Positions 1 through 8,798 of a DNA stretch of 64,000 nucleotides are shown here, in pieces. The notes beneath the pieces are model-generated. The model made no database searches. It saw nothing but the letters and a program-made list of their open reading frames with translations, and was not told the origin of the DNA. How positions within the stretch are numbered: the first letter of the stretch is position 1; each line of letters opens with the position of its first letter. Source of the stretch: Burkholderia pseudomultivorans (GTDB taxonomy: Bacteria > Pseudomonadota > Gammaproteobacteria > Burkholderiales > Burkholderiaceae); the NCBI RefSeq assembly GCF_902499075.1, contig NZ_CABVPP010000007.1:120071-184070 (forward strand), read 5' to 3'. The position numbers were made by a program, and so were the translations under genes.

Positions 1-68
1 ACGACGGCGTCGCGAGCGAGGCCGACGCGGCGGTCGCGGCGATCGTGCGCGACAATCAGGGCGGCTGA
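1..68 (+). CDS. C-terminal tail of a gene truncated by the window edge
   Basis: An open frame enters from the left edge and stops with TGA at 66-68. It encodes only about 21 residues (ending in RDNQGG), in the codon style of the surrounding genes. That is too little to assign a family. In Pseudomonas the gene order before fdhA is soxBDAG and purU, so a one-carbon or sarcosine gene is possible here, but nothing in these residues proves it. Confidence 0.4.
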   Translation, partial: DGVASEADAAVAAIVRDNQGG

Positions 69-379
69 CGCCTGCGGCGGACGTCCTGCGCCGGTACGCG
101 GGCCCGAGCGCCGCCGGGTCCGGCGCCTGCACCGGCTGCCGGGCAGCGGGGTCACCCGCGCCGTCCGGCCTCCGGCGCGCCTTCGCCGCGCGCGGATCGC
201 GGCCGCTTTCCCGCCCGACTTTCGCATTTCCGCCATCGATGTCGGCGCCGTTCAAACCCGTGTCGCGTTTTGGACATCGGCGCCCCCGCCTCCGGGACTA
301 CTCTCGAACAGCACGTTGCGTGCGTGCCGCATTCGCCGGCGCGCAGCGGCGCCATCCAACGAGACATGGAGACAATACG
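69..379 (+). other. Intergenic leader of fdhA
   Basis: This 311-base GC-rich stretch lies between the truncated gene tail and fdhA. I see no convincing ORF with its own ribosome binding site, no clear sigma-70 hexamers and no strong terminator. An open frame continues upstream of the fdhA start, but it does not resemble the family and is best read as leader. GGAG at 368-371 sits the right distance before the ATG at 380. Confidence 0.4.
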
Positions 380-1576
380 ATGAGCAGCAATCGAGGTGTC
401 GTCTATCTTGGGCCGGGCAAGGTCGAGGTGCAGAAGATCGATTATCCGAAGATGGTCGATCCGAGCGGCCGCGCGATCGGCCACGGCGTGATTCTCAAGG
501 TGGTCAGCACGAACATCTGCGGCTCCGACCAGCACATGGTGCGCGGCCGCACGACGGCGCCGGTCGGTCTCGTGCTCGGTCACGAGATCACCGGCGAGGT
601 GGTCGAGATCGGCCGCGACGTCGAGACGCTGAAGCTCGGCGATCTCGTGTCGGTGCCGTTCAACGTCGCGTGCGGCCGCTGCGCGATGTGCAAGGACACG
701 CATACGGGCGTCTGCCTGAACGTGAACCCGGCGCGCGCCGGCGGCGCGTACGGCTACGTCGACATGGGCGGCTGGATCGGCGGCCAGGCCGAGTACGTGC
801 TGGTGCCGTACGCGGACTTCAACCTGCTGAAATTCCCCGATCGCGACCAGGCGATGGCGAAGATCCGCGATCTCACCTGCCTGTCCGACATTCTGCCGAC
901 CGGTTATCACGGCGCGGTCAGCGCGGGCGTGAAGCCCGGCTCGACCGTCTATATCGCGGGCGCGGGCCCGGTCGGGATGGCTGCCGCCGCATCGGCGCGC
1001 CTGCTCGGCGCGGCCGTGACGATCGTCGGCGACATGAACGCCGAACGCCTCGCGCACGCGAAGGCGATGGGCTTCGAGACGGTCGACCTGTCGAAGGACG
1101 CGACGCTCGGCGAGCAGATCGAGCAGATCCTCGGCGTGCCGGAGATCGACTGCGCGGTCGACTGCGTCGGCTTCGAAGCGCATGGCCACGGCTCGTCGGG
1201 CCACTCGGAAGAGGCGCCCGCGACGGTGCTGAACTCGCTGATGGAAATCACGCGGCCGGCCGGCGCGATCGGCATCCCGGGCCTGTACGTGACCGACGAT
1301 CCGGGCGCGAAGGACAAGGCCGCGCAGCACGGCAGCCTGAGCATCCGCTTCGGCCTCGGCTGGGCGAAGTCGCATTCGTTCTTCACGGGTCAGACGCCGG
1401 TGCTGAAATACAACCGCAACCTGATGCAGGCGATCCTGTTCGACCGGCTGCCGATCGCGAAGATCGTCAACGTGTCGGTGATCTCGCTCGACGACGCGCC
1501 GGAAGGCTACAAGAAGTTCGACGGCGGCGCGCCGCGCAAATTCGTCATCGATCCGCACGGCTTGCTCGCGGCCTGA
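380..1576 (+). CDS. fdhA: Glutathione-independent formaldehyde dehydrogenase
   Basis: This 398-residue zinc-dependent medium-chain dehydrogenase matches the length of Pseudomonas FdhA. It oxidises formaldehyde to formate with NAD+ without glutathione. The catalytic zinc site shows as C47 (NICGSDQH) and H68 (GHE). The structural zinc cysteines are C98, C101, C104 and C112. The nucleotide-binding GAGPVG is at residues 194-199. The ATG at 380 was chosen because GGAG precedes it by nine bases and MSSNRGVVYLGPG is the family N-terminus. Demethylation of betaine, dimethylglycine and sarcosine releases formaldehyde, so the gene fits the one-carbon disposal side of the betaine pathway encoded further right. 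Confidence 0.93.
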   Translation: MSSNRGVVYLGPGKVEVQKIDYPKMVDPSGRAIGHGVILKVVSTNICGSDQHMVRGRTTAPVGLVLGHEITGEVVEIGRDVETLKLGDLVSVPFNVACGRCAMCKDTHTGVCLNVNPARAGGAYGYVDMGGWIGGQAEYVLVPYADFNLLKFPDRDQAMAKIRDLTCLSDILPTGYHGAVSAGVKPGSTVYIAGAGPVGMAAAASARLLGAAVTIVGDMNAERLAHAKAMGFETVDLSKDATLGEQIEQILGVPEIDCAVDCVGFEAHGHGSSGHSEEAPATVLNSLMEITRPAGAIGIPGLYVTDDPGAKDKAAQHGSLSIRFGLGWAKSHSFFTGQTPVLKYNRNLMQAILFDRLPIAKIVNVSVISLDDAPEGYKKFDGGAPRKFVIDPHGLLAA

Positions 1577-1603
1577 CGACACGCGCATCGGCGCAACACG
1601 AAA

Positions 1604-1638
1604 CGGGCGGTGCCGGAGACGGCGCCGCCCGCTTTTTT
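1604..1638 (+). terminator. Rho-independent terminator of fdhA
   Basis: The arms CGGGCGG and CCGCCCG (1604-1610 and 1625-1631) form a GC-rich stem that also pairs internally. It is followed by a run of T at 1633-1638. It lies 28 bases after the fdhA stop and separates fdhA from the downstream LysR gene. Confidence 0.85.
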
Positions 1639-1763
1639 GAGTCGCCTCTGGAATGCGTCAGGCGCGATGCGCGACCGCCGCCGGTCGCCGCGGTCCGGGA
1701 TTGCTGCGATAATCGACGCCCTGTTCCCGAACCTGCCGCCGCCGACCGCAGGCGGATCCACGG

Positions 1764-2681
1764 ATGGCCAAGTCACTCCCTCTCGCCGCGCTGCACACCT
1801 TCGTCGAGGTGGCGCGATGCGGCAGCATGAAGCAGGCGGCCGACCTGCTGTGCCTGTCGCCCGGCGCCGTCAGCCAGCATGTCCGCAATCTCGAGGACCG
1901 GCTCGCCGTGCGCCTGTTCGAACGCAACGGCCGCGAGCTCGAACTGACCGGCACCGGCCGCGCGCTGTTCGATCAGCTCGCCGGCGGGTTCGGCGAGATC
2001 GAGGCCGCATGGGCGAACGTGCATGGCGCGAACCGGCGCGTCGTGCGCCTCACGGTGACGACCACCGCGTCGTTCGCGAACACGTGGCTCGTGCAGCGCC
2101 TCGGCGCGTTCAATGCCCGCTACCCCGAAATCGAAATCGCCGTCGAGACGCGCGCGCAACTGGTCGACCTGCGCCGCGACTACGTCGACGTCGCGATCCG
2201 TCACGGGCTGGGCCGCTATCCGGGCCATGCGTCGTTCCGGATCTGGACGCCGGAGCTGTGGCCCGTATGCAGCCCGCAGCTGCTCGATCCCGCGCGGCCG
2301 CTCGAACAGCCGGCCGACTGCCTGTCCTACCCGCTGCTGCAGGATGCGGACCGCGCCGACTGGGCGCTGTGGCTGCGTGCGCAGGGCATCGACGATGCGC
2401 GCGCGCAGCGCGGCGCGAGCTTCAGCGAGGACGCGCTGCTGATCCGCGCCGCGGTGGCCGGGCAGGGCATCGCGCTGGTGCGCGACATCTATGCGCAGCA
2501 CGAGGTCGCGGCCGGGCGGCTGGTGCGCGTGCTGGCGCGGCCCTGGCCGACCGAGCTGTCCTATTACGTCGTGTGCAGCGAGGCCCGCCAGCACGAATGG
2601 AAGATCGCCGCGTTTCGCGACTGGCTCGCGCGGGAAATCGGCGACAGCGGCGCCGACGAGCCGCCCGCGCTATTGCCGTGA
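1764..2681 (+). CDS. LysR-family transcriptional regulator (GcvA-like)
   Basis: This 305-residue LysR protein has an N-terminal winged helix-turn-helix (about residues 5-64, with MKQAADLLCLSPGAVSQHVRNLE). A substrate-binding domain follows. The short effector domain and its pattern resemble the GcvA subgroup. It starts at the ATG at 1764. It overlaps the convergent EamA transporter gene by 12 bases at the 3' ends. The fdhA terminator lies upstream, so it probably has its own promoter. Its target cannot be read from sequence; the neighbouring exporter or fdhA are candidates by position only. Confidence 0.85.
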   Translation: MAKSLPLAALHTFVEVARCGSMKQAADLLCLSPGAVSQHVRNLEDRLAVRLFERNGRELELTGTGRALFDQLAGGFGEIEAAWANVHGANRRVVRLTVTTTASFANTWLVQRLGAFNARYPEIEIAVETRAQLVDLRRDYVDVAIRHGLGRYPGHASFRIWTPELWPVCSPQLLDPARPLEQPADCLSYPLLQDADRADWALWLRAQGIDDARAQRGASFSEDALLIRAAVAGQGIALVRDIYAQHEVAAGRLVRVLARPWPTELSYYVVCSEARQHEWKIAAFRDWLAREIGDSGADEPPALLP

Positions 2682-3557
2682 GCCGCGCGCGACGGCGGTC
2701 GTGAAGCCCTTGATCTTGCCGGTCGCGAGCGCGGTGCCGAGCAGGATGATCGCGCAGCCGGCGATGGTCTGCACGGTGATCGTCTCGTGCAGGAAGATCG
2801 CGCCCCAGACGACGCCGAAGATCGGGATCAGGAACGTGACCGACGCCGCATACTGTGCGCCCGCGCTGCGGATCAGGCCGAAATACAGCAGGTACGCGAC
2901 GGCCGTGCAGAGTGCGCCGAGCAGCACGACGGCGCTCCATGCGGAGGCGGGAACCGCGCTGTCGGGCCACAGCGGCACCGCCAGCGGCGCGAGCACGAGC
3001 GCCGCGAACAACTGGCTGCCGAACGCGGACACGAACGGCCGCACGTTCGCGAGCCTGCGCTTCGAGTAATGCGCGGCGAACCCGTACGACAGCGTCGCGA
3101 CCATCGCGGCGGCGATCGCGCCCGGCGCGCCGGCGGTGCCCGCGCCGAGCGCCGAGCCGGCGAGCACGACGACCCCGGCGAAGCCGAGTGCCAGCCCGAT
3201 CGCCTGCGGTTTCGTCAGCGGCGCGCGCAGCCACAGGTAGGCGACGATCGCGGCCCACAGCGGCGTGGTTGCGTTCAGGATCGAGTCGGTGCCGGCCGTC
3301 ACGAACAGCGCCGCATAGGTCAGCAGGCAGAACGGCAGCGCCGAATTGGTCACGCCGACCACGAACAGCGGCACGACGTGCGTGCGCAGTTCGCGCCGCG
3401 CGCCGGCGTCGCGCAGCACCGGCGACAACAGCAGCGCGGCGATCGCGACGCGCAGCGCGATCAGCGGGACGACGCCGAACGCCGGCGCGCCCATTCGCAT
3501 GAACAGGAACGACGCGCCCCAGATTGCCGCGAGGGTCACGAGCTGCAATGCATTCAT
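2670..3557 (-). CDS. EamA/DMT-family transporter
   Basis: A 295-residue inner-membrane protein made of two EamA repeats with about ten hydrophobic helices. It starts MNALQLVTLAAIWGASFLFMR, the classic DMT opening. The second repeat begins near residue 150 (AMVATLSYGFAAHYSKR). GGAG precedes the chosen ATG at 3557. Family members export amino acids or other small metabolites, but the substrate here is unknown. It is convergent with the LysR gene, sharing 12 bases of 3' overlap. An alternative in-frame start 300 or more bases upstream would add a non-family, arginine-rich extension and was rejected. Confidence 0.88.
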   Translation of the reverse strand: MNALQLVTLAAIWGASFLFMRMGAPAFGVVPLIALRVAIAALLLSPVLRDAGARRELRTHVVPLFVVGVTNSALPFCLLTYAALFVTAGTDSILNATTPLWAAIVAYLWLRAPLTKPQAIGLALGFAGVVVLAGSALGAGTAGAPGAIAAAMVATLSYGFAAHYSKRRLANVRPFVSAFGSQLFAALVLAPLAVPLWPDSAVPASAWSAVVLLGALCTAVAYLLYFGLIRSAGAQYAASVTFLIPIFGVVWGAIFLHETITVQTIAGCAIILLGTALATGKIKGFTTAVARGSRQ

Positions 3558-3729
3558 GAAGAAACTCCGTTCGTTGGCTCGGGCGGCCGGCGCGACGCGC
3601 GACATGCGAGGCGCGTCGGCGCGACCGGATGACCCATTGAACGCGAGGCGGCCGCTGCGGCGCAAACGAGGTTTTCTGCGGGCCGGTTTAGAAAAATGAA
3701 TCGAGCGGCGCGCGCCGGCGCGCGGGCGC

Positions 3730-4581
3730 TCAATGACCGCGATAGAGCTTCGCGACCTCGAAGGTATTCGATGCGTGTCGCCGCCCATGGCCGCCGTGTG
3801 TGCTGACGCGACGCAGCGCATGCGACCGGTGCGCGGGATCGCGCGGGCTGTGCCAGACGGCCGTGCGTACCGACGCGGGCGGCGCCGCGTGCGTGCACGC
3901 GGGATCCGCATGCCGCGCGCACGCGCGTGCGGCGAGCGCGCGATTCGGCGCGGACAGCGATGCGTCGCTGCGCGCGGCCGCCGTCGCGATCGTGTCGGCC
4001 GATCGTGCCGCACGAACCGACTGCGCGCCGGCCCCGGTTGCGCCGTGCCGATCGACCGCCAGTTGCGGCGCGTCGACCGAATGAAACGGATAAACGGGCA
4101 CCGGCAGTACCGGCAAGGACGGATCGCCCGGCAACGTCGCCGAATCGTCGGACGCGCGGGCGTCGGCGACGGTTACACCCGATGCGTCGGGCGGGCGGCA
4201 GGTCGGATCGGCCCTGCACATCCGGTCGGTCGCCACATAGCCGCCGACCAGCAGCACGACGGTCGCGATGCTGAGCAGCGGCGCGGTTGCCGGGCTGGGA
4301 CGGCGCAGCGACGCGTTGCGAAGCGCCCGCGCAACGCGCGCCGACCAGCTGTCGAACGATCGCACCGCGTGTCTGATGCGCGCGTCGCCGGCCCGGTCTT
4401 GCACCGGTTCGAACGGCCAGCTGCGCCGGCCGCAGGCCGGGCAGTGCTCGAGCGCGCGAAACGCGACGAAGCCGCATTGCCGGCATTGGCAGCTCGTCGT
4501 GCGGTGTGCGTCGGCGCGTGCACGCGCGATGCCGCGCACGGTTTCGCGTGCGCGGATGTTCCGCTTGGGCAGGATATGCAT
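3730..4581 (-). CDS. Zinc-ribbon, single-pass membrane protein of unknown function
   Basis: I do not recognise the family. The 283-residue frame starts MHILPKRNIRARETV. At about residues 32-52 it carries a four-cysteine zinc-ribbon pattern (CQCRQC ... CPAC). One hydrophobic segment near residues 98-117 (LLSIATVVLLVGGYVA) follows. A long alanine-, arginine- and histidine-rich tail completes it, predicted to be outside the membrane. The cysteine ribbon plus a membrane anchor argue that it is a real gene and not an antisense shadow. It begins 8 bases after the end of the MocR-type gene on the same strand, so the two are probably cotranscribed. The low-complexity tail makes the exact C-terminus less certain. 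Confidence 0.6.
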   Translation of the reverse strand: MHILPKRNIRARETVRGIARARADAHRTTSCQCRQCGFVAFRALEHCPACGRRSWPFEPVQDRAGDARIRHAVRSFDSWSARVARALRNASLRRPSPATAPLLSIATVVLLVGGYVATDRMCRADPTCRPPDASGVTVADARASDDSATLPGDPSLPVLPVPVYPFHSVDAPQLAVDRHGATGAGAQSVRAARSADTIATAAARSDASLSAPNRALAARACARHADPACTHAAPPASVRTAVWHSPRDPAHRSHALRRVSTHGGHGRRHASNTFEVAKLYRGH

Positions 4582-4589
4582 GATCTGCG

Positions 4590-6008
4590 CTACTCCGTAT
4601 CGCGCTGACGGGCGGCCAGCGTTCCGATGGTCTGCATCGCGCTCTCCACGGCGGGCGTCCACGGCCGGCCGTAGTTGAGCCGGACGTAGCGACGGAATCC
4701 GCCGGTCGTCGAAAAGATCGGCCCGGGCGCGATACTGATGCCGTTTTCCATCGCGGCGCCGAACAGGCGCAGCGCATCGACGCGCGGCGGCAGCTCGATC
4801 CACAGAAAATAGCCGCCGCGCGGTGCAAATACTTCGGTCCCCTGTGGAAAATACGCGCGCACGGCCGCGAGCATCTGCGCCTGATGCGCGGCCAGATTGC
4901 GCCGCAGCCTGCGCAGGAACCGGTCGTAGCCGCCGTCGCGCAGATAGCGGGAAATGGCGATTTGCGCGGTGAGGTCGGCCGACGGTGCGCCGGTGCACGA
5001 TGCGTGCCTGATCTGCTGCACGTAGCGTCCGGCCGCGACCCAGCCGATCCGGAAGCCGGGGGCCAGGCATTTCGAAAACGACCCGCAGTGGAGCACGAGC
5101 CCGTTATCGTCGTACAGCTTCGCGGGGCGCGCGGGCGACGGCCCGAAATGCAGCTCGTTGTAAACGTCGTCCTCGATCAGCGGCACGCGGCGCGCGGCCA
5201 GCAGATCGATCAGCGCGCGCTTGCGTTCGTCGGACAAGGTCGCGCCGGTCGGATTGTGGAACGAGGTCATGAACCAGCAGGCACGCACCGGATGCGTGTC
5301 GAGCGCTTCGGCGAGCGCATCGAGATCGAGTCCGGTGCGCGGATCGACCGGAATTTCGACGGACTTCAGATGCAGGCGTCGTACGGCCTGCAGCGCTGCG
5401 TGAAACGCGGGCCGCTCGATCGCGACCACGTCGCCGGGGCGCGTCAGCGTCTGCAGGCTGAGCGTCAGCGCATCGAGCGCGCCGGTCGTGATGACGATCT
5501 CGTCCAGCGGCAGCGCCGCGCCCGCGCTCAGGTAGCGCAGCGCAATCTGGCGCCGCAGTCCGTCGTCGCCGGGCGGGAAGCCGGACAGCGCTTGCGTGCG
5601 ATCCATGTTGCGCGCCGCCGTCGCCGCGTATCGCCACAGGCTGCTCATCGGAAACAGCGAATAGCTCGCGAACGCCGAGCCGAGCGGAACGATGTCCTCG
5701 CAGCGAAGGGTGTCGAGCAGGCGGAACAGTGCGTCGTCGTCGGGCGGTGCAGCGGCCGGCTTGCGCGGCGGATCGTGCCCCGCCCGCAGGTGCCGGTCTT
5801 CGAGGTTCGCCACGAAATAACCGGATCGTGCGCGCGCGACGATCAGTCCCTCGCTCTCGAGCGCGTAGTACGCGCGGAACACGGTGGACGGGCTGACGTG
5901 ATACGCGCGACAAGCGGCGCGCACCGTCGGGATGCGCGCACCCGGGGCCAGATCTCCGCGCCGGATCGAATCGGCGATCGTTCCGGCGAGCATCGCATAA
6001 CGCTTCAT
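4590..6008 (-). CDS. MocR/PdxR-type GntR regulator with aminotransferase domain
   Basis: A 472-residue fusion. A GntR winged helix occupies residues 1-70 (SIRRGDLAPGARIPTVRAACRAYHVSPSTVFRAYYALE). A fold-type I aminotransferase domain fills the rest. The PLP lysine is in GSFSKCLAPGFRIGW, and the family motif SFHNPTG is present. Such proteins bind PLP or a PLP adduct and act as regulators, not transaminases. The start at 6008 is preceded by a weak ribosome site (AGGCAGGC); a much longer in-frame extension upstream is an antisense artefact over the beta-propeller gene. It is divergent from the secreted beta-propeller gene and just upstream of the zinc-ribbon gene. Confidence 0.88.
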   Translation of the reverse strand: MKRYAMLAGTIADSIRRGDLAPGARIPTVRAACRAYHVSPSTVFRAYYALESEGLIVARARSGYFVANLEDRHLRAGHDPPRKPAAAPPDDDALFRLLDTLRCEDIVPLGSAFASYSLFPMSSLWRYAATAARNMDRTQALSGFPPGDDGLRRQIALRYLSAGAALPLDEIVITTGALDALTLSLQTLTRPGDVVAIERPAFHAALQAVRRLHLKSVEIPVDPRTGLDLDALAEALDTHPVRACWFMTSFHNPTGATLSDERKRALIDLLAARRVPLIEDDVYNELHFGPSPARPAKLYDDNGLVLHCGSFSKCLAPGFRIGWVAAGRYVQQIRHASCTGAPSADLTAQIAISRYLRDGGYDRFLRRLRRNLAAHQAQMLAAVRAYFPQGTEVFAPRGGYFLWIELPPRVDALRLFGAAMENGISIAPGPIFSTTGGFRRYVRLNYGRPWTPAVESAMQTIGTLAARQRDTE

Positions 6009-6272
6009 GCCTGCCTCAAGTCGAGCGGGTTCCTGCCGAAAAAAGAGTAGCACGGCGCGTGTCGCTCGGGCACCGGTCTTCCATCGTGATCCGTTTATTT
6101 TCGATGGGCTCTGATCCTGTTTTCTCGAACGATTCGCAGGCATGCTCTCGCCACCTTCAACCCGACGTCCACTCGATATACGGAATTCACGCTGCACGAC
6201 GGCTGATCCGTGGTCACGCGCACCGCGCGGGGCTTCGTCTGCCGGCGTCTCCTTTTTGTCAGGATCTTCAGC

Positions 6273-7685
6273 GTGAAATCGAAATCCGTTCTTGCCGCCA
6301 TCGTGGCCGGCATGACGTTCGGCCTGTTCGGCCACACCGCCCTCGCGGCCTGTGTCAGCAATCCTCCGGTGCAGTCGAGTGCATCGTTTCCCGCCGCGCT
6401 GACCGGCAAGCTCGTCTATCACAGCTACGTGAAATACGGCGACGGCACGAGCCAGTTGTTCCTCTACGATTTTTCCGCGCACACGCTGACGCAACTGAGC
6501 AAGAGCACGTGGGGCATCACCGACCCGATGAACGGCGTGTTCAGTCCCGACGGCAAGTGGCTCGCGTTCATGGGCATCAGCAACGGCGCATGGAACGTGT
6601 TCATGCTGCAGCTCGGCGCCGGCACGCCGCCGGTCAACATGACGAACAGCACCGGCGCGACGCGCAACGAGGATCCGAAGTTCAGCGCGGACGGCAAGAC
6701 GCTCGTGTTCAAGCAGAACGGCGACGTGAAGCAGGGCACGCTGTCGTATACGAGCGCGGGCCCGGTGTTCACGTCGATCGTGAGCCTGACGAACGCGCCG
6801 TCCGGCGCCGAATATTCGATGCCGTTTCTCGCGCCGGATGCGAGCGCCGTCTACTACGCGACCGGCACCGGCGCGAACATGGGCCTGATGAAGCGCACGA
6901 TCGCGACCGGCGTAACCGCCACGTTCGATCATCCCGCCGGGTTGCAGACCTACTATCCGATCGTGCGCGCGGACGGCATGGTGTTCTACGCGCGCTGGAA
7001 GGATAGCGGCGGGCTCGACCAGATCTACGCGAAGGCCGCGGATCCGGCGGCGACGCCGAACGCACTGGCGCTCAACGACTGCGTCAGCAACAACTCCGAT
7101 CCCGCGCCGGTGAGCAGCACCAACTACCTGTTCTTCTCGTCGACGACGGCGGGCGGTTATCAACTGTATGTCGGCGATGTGACGACCGGCCAGCGCTGGA
7201 GCCTGACGCCGTTCGGCGTGAACGCCGACTCGACCAAGGCGAAGCTCGGCGCGAGCTACTACGGCGGTCCGGCCGCGGCGCAGCCGACGCTGCTGTCGCA
7301 AGGGCGACCGGCCGCGGCATCGGCGAGCTACAACGCGTCGATGACGCCGGACAAGGCGTTCGACGGCAACACGACCAGCACGCGCTGGGATTCGCCGGAA
7401 GGCACGGGCGTCGACCCGCAGTGGATCTCGGTCGACCTCGGCGCGGTGAAGACGATCAACAGCATCGACCTGTACTGGGACGCGGGCGCGCTCGTCTACC
7501 AGATCCAGACGTCGAACGACAACGCGAACTGGACGACGATCTACTCGACGAACAACGGCGTGTCGTACCAGCACGTGACCTTGCCGAACCTCAACGGCCG
7601 CGGCCGCTACGTGCGGATGGTCGGCACCAAGCGCGCGACGCAGTGGGGCTACTCGCTGTACCAGATGCAGGTGTGGGGATCGTAA
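6273..7685 (+). CDS. Secreted TolB-like beta-propeller protein with C-terminal discoidin (F5/8C) domain
   Basis: I chose a GTG start at 6273: AGGA lies seven bases before it and it begins a clean signal peptide (VKSKSVLAAIVAGMTFGLFG, cleavage near ALA-AC). An ATG 63 bases upstream would put extra basic residues before the signal. The mature protein has WD40-like/TolB-type repeats (FSPDGKWLAFMG, FSADGKTLVFK, FLAPDASAVYYA). From about residue 340 it has a coagulation factor 5/8 C-terminal fold (AFDGNTTSTRWDSPEG, WISVDLGAVKTINSIDLYW, VRMVGTKRATQWGYSLYQMQVWG). The latter usually binds carbohydrate. Length is 470 residues. The role is probably extracellular or periplasmic glycan binding; no catalytic residues are recognisable. 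Confidence 0.8.
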   Translation: MKSKSVLAAIVAGMTFGLFGHTALAACVSNPPVQSSASFPAALTGKLVYHSYVKYGDGTSQLFLYDFSAHTLTQLSKSTWGITDPMNGVFSPDGKWLAFMGISNGAWNVFMLQLGAGTPPVNMTNSTGATRNEDPKFSADGKTLVFKQNGDVKQGTLSYTSAGPVFTSIVSLTNAPSGAEYSMPFLAPDASAVYYATGTGANMGLMKRTIATGVTATFDHPAGLQTYYPIVRADGMVFYARWKDSGGLDQIYAKAADPAATPNALALNDCVSNNSDPAPVSSTNYLFFSSTTAGGYQLYVGDVTTGQRWSLTPFGVNADSTKAKLGASYYGGPAAAQPTLLSQGRPAAASASYNASMTPDKAFDGNTTSTRWDSPEGTGVDPQWISVDLGAVKTINSIDLYWDAGALVYQIQTSNDNANWTTIYSTNNGVSYQHVTLPNLNGRGRYVRMVGTKRATQWGYSLYQMQVWGS

Positions 7686-7723
7686 TCGGGGCGGCGCCGG
7701 CGCGGCGCGCCGGCGGCAGATGA

Positions 7724-7753
7724 AAAAAGCGACCTCGGCGGGTCGCTTTTTTC
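7724..7753. terminator. Bidirectional terminator between the propeller gene and gbdR
   Basis: A near-perfect palindrome: AAAAAAGCGACC is mirrored by GGTCGCTTTTTT with a short CGGCG-type loop. T tracts result on both strands. It lies between two convergent genes and serves both. Confidence 0.9.
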
Positions 7754-7772
7754 GTTGCGATGCGCGGTTACG

Positions 7773-8798
7773 TCACGCGTGAATCACGAGTGTCGGAAAC
7801 GCCGGCCCGGTGGCGGCTGCGCCCTGCGCGAGCGGTGCGACCTGCTTGCGGCGCTCGCGCGTCGGCGCGACGCCGAACGCGTCGCGATAGCTCTTGCTGA
7901 AATGACACGCGGACTGGAAGCCGCACGCCATCGTGATGTGCATGATCGACATGTCGGTCTGCAACAGCAGCTCGCGCGCGCGGCGCAGCCGCAGCGTCAG
8001 GTAGTAGTGCGTCGGCGTCATCCCGAGATGCTCGCGGAACAGGCGCTGCAGCTGCCGCTGCGACATGTTCGCGAGCCGCGCGAGCTCCTCGCGCGACAGC
8101 GGCTCCTCGATGTTGTTCTCCATCAGCGAGATCACCTCGAACAGCGACTTGTTCGCGGAGCCCAGGCGCGCGACGAGCGGCATCCGCTGCTGCGCGCTCG
8201 TGTCGCGCACGTGCTCGACGATGAACTGCTCGGCGATCTGCGTGACGCGCGCGGTGCCCACGCGCGCGGCGATCAGGTTCAGCATCATGTCGAGCGGCGC
8301 GACGCCGCCCGTGCACGTGATGCGGTCGCGGTCGATCACGAACAGTTCCTTCAGGAAGCGCGTGTCCGGAAACTCTTCCTTCAGCGCCGACATGTTTTCC
8401 CAGTGGATCGCGCATGCATAGCCCGCGAGCAGCCCCGACTTCGCGAGGGCGTAGGTGCCCGTGCACAGGCTGCCGAGCGGAATGCCCGAGCGCGCGAAGC
8501 GGCGCAGCGTCGACAGATGTGCGGGCGTCGTCGCGCGCTGCACATCGACGCCGCCGCAGACGAACACGATGTCGGGCTGCCCCGCGCATTCGGCCGGGCC
8601 CGTGTCGACCGTCAGGCCGTTGCTCGCCGTGACCGGGCCGCCGTCCGGACTGATCACCGACCAGCGGTAGAGCGGCTGGCCGCTCAGGTAGTTTGCCATC
8701 CGAAGCACCTCGATCGCATTGGTGAACGCGATCATCGTGAAATTCGGTAAAGGCATGAACGCGAAGTGGGACAGCGACGCTGTGCGGTCGGGCGACAT
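7773..8798 (-). CDS. gbdR: Glycine betaine catabolism activator (GlxA-type AraC regulator)
   Basis: A 341-residue AraC-family regulator with an N-terminal DJ-1/PfpI-like domain (about residues 10-175). Two AraC helix-turn-helix motifs follow at the C-terminus (LARLANMSQRQLQRLFREHLGMTPTHYY and ITMACGFQSACHFSKSYRDAFG). In Pseudomonas GbdR senses betaine and dimethylglycine and activates gbcAB, dgcAB and related operons. The gene is divergent from glyA and the whole betaine block, which supports the orthology. It ends 20 bases from the bidirectional terminator. The assignment rests on architecture and context together. Confidence 0.9.
   Translation of the reverse strand: MSPDRTASLSHFAFMPLPNFTMIAFTNAIEVLRMANYLSGQPLYRWSVISPDGGPVTASNGLTVDTGPAECAGQPDIVFVCGGVDVQRATTPAHLSTLRRFARSGIPLGSLCTGTYALAKSGLLAGYACAIHWENMSALKEEFPDTRFLKELFVIDRDRITCTGGVAPLDMMLNLIAARVGTARVTQIAEQFIVEHVRDTSAQQRMPLVARLGSANKSLFEVISLMENNIEEPLSREELARLANMSQRQLQRLFREHLGMTPTHYYLTLRLRRARELLLQTDMSIMHITMACGFQSACHFSKSYRDAFGVAPTRERRKQVAPLAQGAAATGPAFPTLVIHA

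Noticed and set aside
152-1588. Long minus-strand frame opposite fdhA
   Set aside because: Composition is typical of antisense frames in GC-rich DNA, and fdhA on the plus strand has all family residues.
2787-3632. Plus-strand frame opposite the DMT transporter
   Set aside because: It is hydrophilic and repetitive (RRD/QRR), a mirror of the transporter's hydrophobic codons.
4173-4523. Alternative minus-strand frame over the zinc-ribbon gene
   Set aside because: It lacks the cysteine ribbon and transmembrane helix found in the frame chosen at 3730-4581.
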